Source: an uncultured Burkholderiales bacterium
GTDB taxonomy: Bacteria > Pseudomonadota > Gammaproteobacteria > Burkholderiales > Burkholderiaceae
Assembly (NCBI GenBank): GCA_946480465.1
Contig: CAMLJY010000088.1
Span: 1 to 20,239, forward strand
Direction: 5' to 3'
DNA: 20,239 bases
Position numbers and translations under genes: made by a program. Under the pieces are notes generated by a model. It made no database searches, was not told the DNA's origin, and was given only the letters and a program-made list of their open reading frames with translations. Shown piece by piece: positions 6,271 to 13,210 of this stretch; the first letter of the stretch is position 1, and each line of letters begins with the position of its first letter.

Positions 6271-8115
6271 TCAGCCCGGACAGAGCTTCGCGTGCACCAG
6301 TTCTTCCGGCTTGACCGAGAACCGCAGCCCCGAACCGGCCTCGATGCGCATCGGCTTGTCCTGGATGAAGACGCCGTCGCGGCCGATGCTGCGCGCCTCG
6401 CTCACGCTCGCGCGGTCCCAGCCGTCCAGGGCCAGCGTGTACGCGAACTCGCGCCGGTCGCGCATGTCGGCGAGCCAGCGCTCGACGGCCTGGGCCTGGC
6501 GGAAAGCGGCGGACCAGGTGGCGTCGAAGGCGGTGCCGGCGCGCACGGCGGCGACCAGGCGCTCGAGCAGGGCCTGCGGCTCGGTTCCATAGGCCTGCTG
6601 CAGCTGGGCCAGCGTGAGGCCCTGGGCCAGCAGGTAGGCCACGGCGCCCTGCTCGGGGCTGGCGAGGCGGTTCCACGCGGCGATGCGGTAGCAGCCGGCC
6701 TCGGCTTCGCGCGCGACCAGCAGCGCGCGCTCGCCCACCTTGAAGGGCGTGGTGCCGCCGTGGGCGGCCCCGTCGAGCACGATGTCCTCGCGCGCCGCAT
6801 GCAGGCCCTGGCTGGTCCGGGCCAGCCGGTCGAAGAACTCGACGACGTGGTAGATCGGCTTCTTCGCGGCGTCCGCCAGGCCTTCCTCGTTGCCGGCCGC
6901 GGTGCCGGCTTCGTTGAAGGCGACGATGCCCCAGGCATCACCCTTTGCCGGCCCGTAGTCCTGCCAGGGCACGCCGCCTTGCGCGATCCGCGTCTCGAAG
7001 AAGGCCAGCAGGGCATTGGCCGCGTCCGTTGCAAGGTAGCGGTGCAGCCCGGTGGGCGGGCCGTCCTGCGGCAGCCACTCGTTGACGATCAGCGGCAGGT
7101 CGGCCTCGGCGATGCCGCGCGAAGCCAGGAAGGCCCGGTAGGCCGCGACGCCGTCGACCAGCTGGCCGCGGTAGTCGGCCGAGAAGTAGTGCCAGCTGAC
7201 GAAGTCCAGCGGCAAGCCGCGCTGCCGCGCGAAATCGACCAGCTCGAAGGCCAGGTTCCGCGGGCGCGCGGCCCCGTCGGCGGCGATGCGGCCGGCCCAG
7301 GCTTCGGTGCCGGGGCCGCCGATGCGCGCGCCGGGGTGGCGGGCGCGCAGGTGCGCCGCGGTCTGCTCGTAAAGCTCCAGGAAGGCCGCGGTGTCTTCCT
7401 GCCAGTTGCAGGGCAGGTCGGGCTCGTTCCAGAACTGGTAGTGGATGCGCGTGGCCACCCGCGGGTTGATGCCGACCGCGCCGTCGTACTGGCTGAAGAA
7501 GCGCACCGCCAGGTCGAGCAGCTGCTGCCACGCACGGTAGTCCGCCGGCCGGTGCGCATGCGCCAGCACGCCACCGCCGCAGCCCGGCCGCCTATCGCCC
7601 GAACGGCTCAGCCAGGCCGGGGTGCGGAAGATGTCGACCATCAGCACCTGGGTCGAGTTGCGCCGCGTCAGGTCGTCCAGGTAGGGCTTGGCCTGCTGCA
7701 GCACCTTGTCGAACTCGGCCAGGCACGGCGTGTAGTCGGGCACGGCCGTGCCGTCGACCTGCCGGGTGCCGGGGCGGCAGCCGCTGCTGGCCGCGGCCGC
7801 CCAGTCGAAGGCGTTGACGCGCACGACGTGGTGCTCGGGGAAGGACTGCAGGAACAGCGCATGGCCGCGCGCGGTGCGCACGCCGGGGTAGTAGTTCGAC
7901 GACTGCAGCACCTGCAGCCCCTGGCGTTCGAAGACGAGCTGGCGCGGATCGAGGCTGGCCCGCACCTCCACCGGCGGCGGACCGGGTGGCGGGGCCGGGG
8001 TGCCGGGGTTCGGGCCGGTGCTTCCGCCGCCGCTGCCGCCACCGCAGGCAGCCAGCAGGCCGAGCACGGCCAGGGCCGCGCGGCGGGATGCGCGGCGGGA
8101 TGCGCGGCCGCTCAC
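6271..8115 (-). CDS. lipoprotein glycoside hydrolase, clan GH-A (GH39-like)
   Basis: A 614-residue exported glycosidase. The N-terminus has an Arg-rich n-region, a hydrophobic core and the lipobox LLAAC (C24), so the mature protein should be a lipid-anchored outer-membrane or periplasmic enzyme. A Gly/Ser/Pro linker (25-50) follows. The catalytic (beta/alpha)8 barrel shows the two clan GH-A glutamates: acid/base E231 in YQFWNEPDLPCNW after strand 4, and nucleophile E346 in LIVNEWLP after strand 7, with DFVSWHYFS between them. This spacing and the 'FWNEPD' motif fit GH39 (beta-xylosidase / alpha-iduronidase) or a close family; the substrate cannot be read off. A C-terminal beta-rich domain follows. 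The start is GTG 8115, overlapping the stop of the AfsA-like gene as GTGA, so the two are translationally coupled. It converges with the PhoQ-like gene. Confidence 0.82.
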   Translation of the reverse strand: MSGRASRRASRRAALAVLGLLAACGGGSGGGSTGPNPGTPAPPPGPPPVEVRASLDPRQLVFERQGLQVLQSSNYYPGVRTARGHALFLQSFPEHHVVRVNAFDWAAAASSGCRPGTRQVDGTAVPDYTPCLAEFDKVLQQAKPYLDDLTRRNSTQVLMVDIFRTPAWLSRSGDRRPGCGGGVLAHAHRPADYRAWQQLLDLAVRFFSQYDGAVGINPRVATRIHYQFWNEPDLPCNWQEDTAAFLELYEQTAAHLRARHPGARIGGPGTEAWAGRIAADGAARPRNLAFELVDFARQRGLPLDFVSWHYFSADYRGQLVDGVAAYRAFLASRGIAEADLPLIVNEWLPQDGPPTGLHRYLATDAANALLAFFETRIAQGGVPWQDYGPAKGDAWGIVAFNEAGTAAGNEEGLADAAKKPIYHVVEFFDRLARTSQGLHAAREDIVLDGAAHGGTTPFKVGERALLVAREAEAGCYRIAAWNRLASPEQGAVAYLLAQGLTLAQLQQAYGTEPQALLERLVAAVRAGTAFDATWSAAFRQAQAVERWLADMRDRREFAYTLALDGWDRASVSEARSIGRDGVFIQDKPMRIEAGSGLRFSVKPEELVHAKLCPG

Positions 8116-8876
8116 CGTGCCTGCCCCACTGACGGCAGGGGCGGCCGCGCCTGCAGCCAGTGGCCCAGGTGGCGATCGGCCTCCGCCCGTTCGTGCCGGG
8201 CCAGGGCCGCATGCGCCTGCGAGACGGCCTTGCAGTGGACCGAGGCGGCCTCTTCCCCGTCCTGCTCGAAGCGCACGGTCATGGTCGTCACCAGCAGCGG
8301 CGTGCGCGCGACGCGGCGGGTCGAATCGATGCTGAGCCGCAGCTCGGTGGGCAGCGGGTAGACGAAGCGGCGGAAGCTGGCGCGCATGTCCCGCAACAGG
8401 TGTTGCGTGCGGTCGCTGTCGAAGCCGGACAGGGCACAGATCGGTGCCGACACCGCGATGAACATCTGCCGCGCCGCCTCCACCAGCACCATGCCCTGCA
8501 CATGGACGCCTGTCACGTGGTCCGCCAGCTCCGCGCAGGCGTCGTCGAGCACCAGCTGCGCCGCAAAGCGGTCCGGCCCGGCGGGCTGCGGCCGCGTGAT
8601 CATCACGTTATGTACGCAGCGCTTGTGCACGAGGCCGGGATCGGCGCGGCGCGAGACGTGTTCGTCCAGCGCCGGGGCCTGCGCCGGCGGGCACTGGGCG
8701 ATCGCCTGGCGGATGGCCGCGAGGCCGGCCGGGCCCACGCCCTGGCCAACGATGATGCGCCGCGCCTCGAGAAGGCGGTTGTCCGCCCCGTGCGACAGCT
8801 GCTGCACGGTGACGACGGCCGTGCCATCGGCCAATGCGGCGAACTTGTCGCCGATCACCACGATCGTGTCGCTCAT
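8112..8876 (-). CDS. AfsA-like (A-factor biosynthesis) hotdog-domain protein
   Basis: About 254 residues, cytoplasmic by sequence (no signal or TM). The stretch LVHKRCVHNVMITR (82-95) followed by DRFAAQLVLDD and DHVTGVHVQGMVLVEAARQMF (119-139) matches the AfsA hotdog pattern: 'VHK...', then an Asp-His, a Gly-Met, and the hallmark 'L-x-E-A-x-R-Q' helix (E133, R136, Q137). Streptomyces AfsA has two hotdog repeats and transfers a beta-ketoacyl group to dihydroxyacetone phosphate on the way to gamma-butyrolactone signals; here only one such repeat is clear, the second half (165-225) being a weaker hotdog-like stretch. The product is therefore a guess. Three starts are possible: GTG 8933, ATG 8900 and ATG 8876; I use 8876 because conserved-looking sequence begins there, without a good Shine-Dalgarno for any. 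Co-translated with the GH39-like gene downstream. Confidence 0.75.
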   Translation of the reverse strand: MSDTIVVIGDKFAALADGTAVVTVQQLSHGADNRLLEARRIIVGQGVGPAGLAAIRQAIAQCPPAQAPALDEHVSRRADPGLVHKRCVHNVMITRPQPAGPDRFAAQLVLDDACAELADHVTGVHVQGMVLVEAARQMFIAVSAPICALSGFDSDRTQHLLRDMRASFRRFVYPLPTELRLSIDSTRRVARTPLLVTTMTVRFEQDGEEAASVHCKAVSQAHAALARHERAEADRHLGHWLQARPPLPSVGQAR

Positions 8877-8906
8877 CAGGTGCCGGGCCGCTGCCGCCAT
8901 GCCGTT

Positions 8907-8920
8907 GGATAGCGCTATCC
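8907..8920. promoter_or_regulatory. perfect 14-bp palindrome upstream of AfsA-like gene
   Basis: GGATAGCGCTATCC is its own reverse complement and stands out as the AT-richest spot in the area. It is 30 bases before the chosen start (8876) or 6 bases before the alternative ATG 8900. Beside it, cctagggt occurs twice (8919-8926 and 8944-8951, 25 bases apart), with a third partial copy tctaggg at 8976. It looks like an operator for a dimeric regulator (TetR-, LuxR- or GntR-like); no such regulator gene is adjacent. It does not match the classical lux box. Confidence 0.5.
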
Positions 8921-9141
8921 TAGGGTCGTGCACTCTGTTGGTGCCTAGGGTGAACCCGGAGACAAGCCCAATTGATCTAGGGATTGGCGCGGCGGACTCT
9001 TCATGTCAGTCGCTGCGATGAAGCCGGCGCGCCCGCTTCTCAGGCCCTGTCGCGCGGACTTCCCGGATGAAGACAGCGCTGTCCATCGGGGTCGGTGCCG
9101 ATACCTGGCCGGGATGCCGTCGCGGCCGGCCTGGTTTCCCG

Positions 9142-10344
9142 TCAGCGCGCGGCCAGCTCCCGCCGGAAGAAGGCCACGAGCTGTTCGCGCGTTATCTGCA
9201 GCGCGGCCTCCGGATCCAGGCGGCCGAGGCCCAGGGCTTCCAGTTCCGCCGGCGTCGCGGGCAGTGCCAGCGCGAGCAGGCGGGGGATGTCGCTGAAACT
9301 CAGGTGGCCGGTGCCGTCGATCACGCGCAGGTCGTGCGGACCGCCGGTGCTGTTGCGCTGCACCGCGGTGATGGTCGGGTCGGCATCACGCTGCGCCAGC
9401 AGGATCAGCGAGGGCTTGGTCCAGGGGCCGCTGGTGTCGCCCCAGACGCTGCCGTCGATGTTGACCGCCGCGCGCACCCGCCCATCCAGCCGCGCGGTGT
9501 GCAGCGCGGTCGATCCGCCGATCGAATGGCCGGCCGTGCCGATGCGTGACAGGTCCAGGTGGCCGCCGAGCAGGTCCGTGCCTTCGTGCTGGGCCTGCAG
9601 CCAGTCGAGCACGCGGCGCTGGTCGGCCACCGCCTGCCGCGCCGCCGCTTCGATGCCCTCGGGGCTCGTCAGCGCGGTGGTGTCGAACGCGATGCGGCCG
9701 TCGGACAAGGGGGTGGGGCCCGAGATGTACGGGTGGTCGATGGCGACCACGACGAAGCCATGGCTCGCCAGGTCTTCCGCCAGCGCGGAGAACTGCTCGG
9801 CCAGCAGCCCGCCGCCAGGGGAGAAGAGGATCACCGGGTAGCGCCGGCCCGCTGCCATCGCCGTGCCGGCCTGCGACCAGCTGCGCACGGCCGGCAGTGC
9901 GAGGCCGGGCCAATCGGATTGCAGCAGCGCCTGCAGCAGGGGCCGCAGCACCGGGTCGACGTGCTCGGCCGCCGGGCCGGGGCGGTCGGCCGCGACGGGA
10001 TACCAGACCTTCAGCGACAGCTCGCGGCGGTCCGTCGGGTCGGCGGTCAGCACTTCGTCGTGCTCGCCGCCGGCCAGCTGGAAGCGTGCCTTGCCCACGC
10101 AGTGCCCGCCGCGCGGCGCGGGCAGGGCCAGCGTGCCCGCGGCGGGCGGCGGCAGCGGGCAGCGCTGGGCGTAGGGCCGCGCGGCGCGCGCTTGCTCGGC
10201 CGCGGCGGCCAGGTCGCCGTCGTCGTCGCCGCCGCACCCGGCCAGCAGGGCGGCGGCGGCCAGGGCGGTGGCCAGGGTGGCGCCGGCGAGTTGGGCCGGC
10301 CGGTTGCGGACCGGCGTTGCTCGAAGGGACGGGGGTGCTTGCAT
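9142..10344 (-). CDS. PAF-acetylhydrolase-like alpha/beta hydrolase lipoprotein
   Basis: A 400-residue secreted serine hydrolase of the platelet-activating-factor acetylhydrolase / dienelactone-hydrolase-like group. ATG 10344 is chosen because it gives a normal signal peptide (hydrophobic 19-36) ending in lipobox LLAGC (C37); the longer frame adds 19 residues that overlap the divergent promoter. After an Asp-rich linker come LKVWYPV, the oxyanion-hole region VILFSPGGG (171-179), HGFVVVAIDHPY (195-206), the nucleophile elbow GHSIGG (S274), NIDG (D297) and GTGHLSF (H347). The Ser/Asp/His spacing is close to that of human plasma PAF-AH (273/296/351). It would hydrolyse short-chain or oxidised acyl esters, perhaps lipids or polyesters, in the periplasm or at the outer membrane. 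It is divergent from a two-component pair, and 265 bases upstream of the AfsA-like gene on the same strand. Confidence 0.85.
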   Translation of the reverse strand: MQAPPSLRATPVRNRPAQLAGATLATALAAAALLAGCGGDDDGDLAAAAEQARAARPYAQRCPLPPPAAGTLALPAPRGGHCVGKARFQLAGGEHDEVLTADPTDRRELSLKVWYPVAADRPGPAAEHVDPVLRPLLQALLQSDWPGLALPAVRSWSQAGTAMAAGRRYPVILFSPGGGLLAEQFSALAEDLASHGFVVVAIDHPYISGPTPLSDGRIAFDTTALTSPEGIEAAARQAVADQRRVLDWLQAQHEGTDLLGGHLDLSRIGTAGHSIGGSTALHTARLDGRVRAAVNIDGSVWGDTSGPWTKPSLILLAQRDADPTITAVQRNSTGGPHDLRVIDGTGHLSFSDIPRLLALALPATPAELEALGLGRLDPEAALQITREQLVAFFRRELAAR

Positions 10345-10403
10345 GGGGTCGAAATGGCTCAGGCCGTGCTGTGACAACGGCGGGCAGTCTGCGGCGCCCA
10401 ACC

Positions 10404-10425
10404 TTAGGCTCGGCTAAAGGTCGGC
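10404..10425 (+). promoter_or_regulatory. tandem 11-bp direct repeat, candidate OmpR-type binding site
   Basis: ttaggctcggc (10404-10414) is followed immediately by taaaggtcggc (10415-10425); 8 of 11 positions agree. An 11-base period is the usual half-site spacing for OmpR/PhoB regulators. The site lies 19 bases before the ATG of such a regulator (10444) and within the 99-base divergent region shared with the PAF-AH-like gene, so it could control both. The inner part also reads as an imperfect inverted repeat, ccttag...ctaaagg. Binding is inferred from position and spacing only. Confidence 0.45.
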
Positions 10426-10443
10426 CCTGGACAATCGCGGCCG

Positions 10444-11100
10444 ATGCACCTGCTGTTGATCGAAGACGACCTCGACCTGGGCCGCGCGCTGCTCCAGGGA
10501 CTGCAAGCCGAGGGCTTCAGCGCCGAGTGGCTGCGCCGGGCCGCCGATGCGCCGGCCCGGCCGGACGACGGCCGCCATGACTGCGTGCTGCTCGACCTGG
10601 CGCTGCCGGATGGCTCGGGTTTCGAGCTGTTGAAGCGCTGGCGCGCCCGCGGCATCACGCTGCCCATCATCATCATGACCGCTCGCTCGGCACTGGAAGA
10701 GCGGCTGAGCGGGCTGGACGGCGGCGCGGACGATTTCATCGTCAAGCCCTTCGCCACCGCGGAGCTGGCCTCGCGCATCCGCGCCGTGCGGCGGCGCTGC
10801 GCGCAGCAGGCGAGTGAACTGTGGACCTTCGGCGCGCTGCAGATCGAGCCGCGCGCCCACGCCGCGCGCCTGGACGGCGAGGCGCTGGAGCTGTCCCCGC
10901 GCGAATTCCGCCTGCTGCTGGAACTGGCCCGCGAGGCCGGCAAGGTCGTGCCCAAGGGCCTGCTGGCGCAGCGGCTGGAGCCCTTGGGTGATCCGGTGGA
11001 CTTCGCGACGGTCGAGGTGCACCTGTCCAACCTGCGGCGCAAGATCGGCGCCGAGCGCATCCGCACGCTGCGCGGCGTGGGCTACCTGCTGGTGCCATGA
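10444..11100 (+). CDS. OmpR-family response regulator (QseB/TctD-like)
   Basis: A 218-residue response regulator. The receiver domain has EDD (E7, D8, D9), phosphoacceptor D51 in VLLDLALPDGSGF, T79 in IIIMTAR and K101 in IVKPF. The winged-helix domain (about 125-217) contains LSPREFRLLLELA, VEVHLSNLRRKIG and the closing TLRGVGYLL. The 'DGSGFELL' and 'VEVHLSNLRRK' segments are typical of the QseB/TctD/PmrA subgroup. It overlaps the kinase gene by 4 bases (ATGA). An 11-bp tandem repeat just upstream suggests autoregulation, and the divergent PAF-AH-like lipoprotein gene is the most obvious neighbouring target. The signal is unknown. Confidence 0.94.
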   Translation: MHLLLIEDDLDLGRALLQGLQAEGFSAEWLRRAADAPARPDDGRHDCVLLDLALPDGSGFELLKRWRARGITLPIIIMTARSALEERLSGLDGGADDFIVKPFATAELASRIRAVRRRCAQQASELWTFGALQIEPRAHAARLDGEALELSPREFRLLLELAREAGKVVPKGLLAQRLEPLGDPVDFATVEVHLSNLRRKIGAERIRTLRGVGYLLVP

Positions 11101-12530
11101 GACAAGGCCGTGCCGAGGGCGGACAGCGCAGCGCGGCCCGCGAAGGCCGCTCGTGGGGCGGTGTGCTGAAGCGCCTGTTCGCGGCCACGCTGGTGCGGCG
11201 CGTGGTGCTGGCGCTGCTGCTGGCCTTCGTGCTGGTATGGCCGGTGCTGCTGGTGCTGCAGATCAACGAGGTCGATCGTTCCGAGGACGTCTCCGCCGAA
11301 CTGCGGGCCTTCGGCGCCGATGCGGCGGCGCTGCTGTCGACGCTGGACGACGCGGGCCAGGCCCGGGCGGCCCTCGCGGCGATCGACGTCACCTACAACG
11401 GCCAGCTTCGGCTGCACGAGATCTCGATGCGGCAGCTGTACCAGCTGTTCGACCGCCGCAGCGGCGCCGCCGTCTACCTGTCCGACGGCGCGCCGGCGCA
11501 GCTGATGCCGTCCGAAGTGAGCGGCTACGGCCACCGGACGATCGACGGGCGGCGGCACCGCGTGTTCAGCGCCGACACGGCGCGCTGGTCGCTGCGCATC
11601 GCGCTGCCGGCCCTGGACAAGGGCTGGCTGCTGCAGCGCATCGGCGGCGACCTGGCGCGCTACATGCTGATCGCGCTGCCGCTGGTGCTGCTGCCGGTCG
11701 TGCTGGCGGCCCGGCAGGGCCTGCGCCCGCTGCGGCAGCTGTCCGAGCGCATCGCCGCGCGGCGGCCGGACGACCTGTCCGCGCTCGGCGTGGTGCCGCG
11801 CCATGCCGAGCTGAAGCCGCTGGCCGAGGCGCTGGACCGCCTGCTGGCCCAGCTGCGCGAGAAGGTCGAGCGCGAGCAGGCCTTCGTGCACGACGCGGCG
11901 CACGAGCTGAAGACCCCGATGGCGGTGATCGCCGCGCAAGGCCACGTGCTGGCCGCGGCCAGCGACGAGCTGGCCCGGCGCGAAGCCGGGCCGCGCCTGG
12001 ACCGCGCGATCGGCCGCGCCTCGCACCTGGTGGACCAGCTGCTGCTGCTGGCCCGGGTGGACGGCGGCGGCGCGGGCGTGCAGCGGGACGATATCGCGCA
12101 AAGAACGCGTCAGATGCTGGCCGACCTGGGCCCCGCGGCGCTGGCGCGCGACATCGACCTGACGCTGGACGCACCCGACGCGCTGCCGGCCGCGCTGGAC
12201 CTGCAGGCCTACCAGTCCATCGTGCACAACCTGGTGGACAACGCCATCCGCTACGGCCGGCCCGGCGGCCGCGTCGCCGTCGAGCTGGCGCCCGAACCCG
12301 CCGGCCTGCGGCTGGCCGTCCGCGACGATGGGCCCGGCATCGCGCCGGAGCATCGCCTGCGCGTCTTCGAGCGTTTCCACCGCGGCGCCGGGCACGAGAC
12401 CCCCGGTTCCGGCCTCGGGCTGGCCATTGCCAAGCAGGCGGTGCAGCGGCTGGGCGGCCGCATCGAGCTGGGCGAGGGACTGGACGGCCGCGGGGCGGGG
12501 TTTCTGCTCTGGTTGCCGGTGGCGGGGTAG
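11097..12530 (+). CDS. sensor histidine kinase (QseC/TctE-like)
   Basis: A 477-residue membrane kinase, partner of the regulator it overlaps. A basic cytoplasmic start (1-34) leads into TM1 (about 35-55), a periplasmic domain (56-187) with the look of the N-terminal domain of the TctE/QseC group (EDVSAELRAFGADAAALL...), and TM2 (188-205). A HAMP region leads to H269 in FVHDAAHELKTPMAVI, a textbook HisKA box. The ATPase domain has the N box HNLVDNAIRYG (N378, N382), G1 RDDGPGI (409-414), F box VFERFHRG and G2 GSGLGLAI (437-444). All catalytic motifs are intact. Known TctE relatives sense tricarboxylates and QseC relatives sense catechols or iron, but the periplasmic sequence does not let me choose. 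A GC-rich hairpin follows the TAG stop. Confidence 0.94.
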   Translation: MRQGRAEGGQRSAAREGRSWGGVLKRLFAATLVRRVVLALLLAFVLVWPVLLVLQINEVDRSEDVSAELRAFGADAAALLSTLDDAGQARAALAAIDVTYNGQLRLHEISMRQLYQLFDRRSGAAVYLSDGAPAQLMPSEVSGYGHRTIDGRRHRVFSADTARWSLRIALPALDKGWLLQRIGGDLARYMLIALPLVLLPVVLAARQGLRPLRQLSERIAARRPDDLSALGVVPRHAELKPLAEALDRLLAQLREKVEREQAFVHDAAHELKTPMAVIAAQGHVLAAASDELARREAGPRLDRAIGRASHLVDQLLLLARVDGGGAGVQRDDIAQRTRQMLADLGPAALARDIDLTLDAPDALPAALDLQAYQSIVHNLVDNAIRYGRPGGRVAVELAPEPAGLRLAVRDDGPGIAPEHRLRVFERFHRGAGHETPGSGLGLAIAKQAVQRLGGRIELGEGLDGRGAGFLLWLPVAG

Positions 12531-12537
12531 GGCAAAC

Positions 12538-12565
12538 CGCCCTCCCGCGCGCCGGCAGGGGGGCG
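12538..12565 (+). terminator. possible GC-rich hairpin terminator after the kinase gene
   Basis: cgccctcc (12538-12545) pairs with ggggggcg (12558-12565), one T-G wobble, around a 12-base loop. It begins 8 bases after the kinase TAG and precedes the AT-richer promoter region of the glutamate mutase operon, where a boundary is expected. No T-tract follows, so an intrinsic terminator is only possible, not certain. Confidence 0.4.
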
Positions 12566-12575
12566 ATCCGTCCGC

Positions 12576-12670
12576 GGCTGGCAATGAATAAGAAAGACTG
12601 AAGACAAACAGCCGAGAGATGAGAAACGGTTAGCTAGACTGCGCCCCCGGATCAATCACGAAGGAAGCGC
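12576..12670 (+). promoter_or_regulatory. promoter/leader region of the glutamate mutase operon
   Basis: This is a marked AT-rich patch (12581-12640) in very GC-rich DNA and the only intergenic space before the four-gene operon. A TNA-N7-TNA arrangement (taa at 12589, tga at 12599) resembles CbbR/LysR-type recognition, and a CbbR-like gene lies downstream. tagact (12634-12639) could be a -10. The Shine-Dalgarno sequence gaaggaa (12660-12666) ends 4 bases before the glmS ATG. The region is too short for a cobalamin riboswitch and I see no B12-box. Confidence 0.5.
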
Positions 12671-13204
12671 ATGACGAAGACCATCGTCCTCGGTGTCATC
12701 GGGGCGGACTGCCATGCAGTGGGCAACAAGATCATCGACCACGTGCTGACCGAGCAGGGCTTCAAGGTCGTGAACCTGGGCGTGATGGTGAGCCAGGACG
12801 AGTTCATCGACGCCGCCATCGAGACCAATGCCAGCGCCGTGCTCGTCTCGTCCATCTACGGCCACGGCGAGATCGACTGCCTGGGCTTCCGCGGCCGCTG
12901 CGTCGAGCGCGGGCTGGAGCACATCGTGCTGTACGTCGGCGGCAACCTGGTGATCGGCAAGCGCGATTTCGCGGACGTCGAGCGTCTCTTCCTCGAGATG
13001 GGGTTCGACCGCGTGTTCTCGCCCTCGGTCGACCTGCTGGAGGTGGCGCGGCTGCTGCGCGCCGACATCGCGCGCAGCGAGCAGCGGGCGGCGGAGGAAA
13101 TGGTCGACCAGATGGCGGATCACCTGGCCGACCACCTGGCCGACCACCTGGCCGATCACAGGACGGGTCGCGCCGCGGGCCGGCTCGCGGACCTCGCCGC
13201 CTGA
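12671..13204 (+). CDS. glmS: glutamate mutase sigma (S) subunit
   Basis: This is the cobalamin-binding small subunit of coenzyme-B12-dependent glutamate mutase, which interconverts L-glutamate and (2S,3S)-3-methylaspartate. A Rossmann-like B12 domain spans residues 1-135: the base-off/His-on motif D-x-H-x-x-G is D13-C-H15-A-V-G18, followed by the helix NKIIDHVLTEQGF, VSSIYGHGEIDC (switch loop) and LYVGGNLVIGKRDF. Family members are about 137 residues; this one has 177, with a C-terminal extension containing four ADH(L) repeats (149-163). It is first in an operon with glmL (6 bases later), glmE and methylaspartate ammonia-lyase, which leaves little doubt. The symbol glmS is also used for glucosamine-6-phosphate synthase, which this is not. 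A strong Shine-Dalgarno sequence precedes ATG 12671. Confidence 0.95.
   Translation: MTKTIVLGVIGADCHAVGNKIIDHVLTEQGFKVVNLGVMVSQDEFIDAAIETNASAVLVSSIYGHGEIDCLGFRGRCVERGLEHIVLYVGGNLVIGKRDFADVERLFLEMGFDRVFSPSVDLLEVARLLRADIARSEQRAAEEMVDQMADHLADHLADHLADHRTGRAAGRLADLAA
13115..13159 (+). repeat. in-frame 12-bp tandem repeat encoding (ADHL)n
   Basis: The unit gccgaccacctg, with third-position variants gcg and gat, is repeated three and three-quarter times inside the 3' end of glmS. It encodes ADHLADHLADHLADH (residues 149-163). Period 12 keeps the frame, so slippage would change tail length without breaking the gene. The four histidines fall at i, i+4, i+8 and i+12, one face of a helix. Confidence 0.9.
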
Positions 13205-13210
13205 TCAGCC

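Noticed and set aside
4712..6676. 654-codon open frame on the minus strand
   Set aside because: It runs antisense through the PhoQ-like kinase, whose H, N and G boxes are all intact on the other strand; its product is low-complexity Arg/Gln/Ala sequence.
6238..8361. 707-codon open frame on the plus strand
   Set aside because: It is antisense to the GH39-like and AfsA-like genes, is rich in Gly, Ala, Arg, His and Gln without any family motif, and arises from the high GC content that removes stops opposite real genes.
8907..8920. Lux box for a LuxR-type regulator
   Set aside because: The palindrome lacks the ACCTG...CAGGT arms of the classical 20-bp lux box; kept only as an unnamed operator candidate.
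12531..12670. Cobalamin riboswitch upstream of the B12-dependent mutase operon
   Set aside because: The space is only 140 bases and no B12-box-like segment or expected helices could be found; an ordinary promoter fits better.
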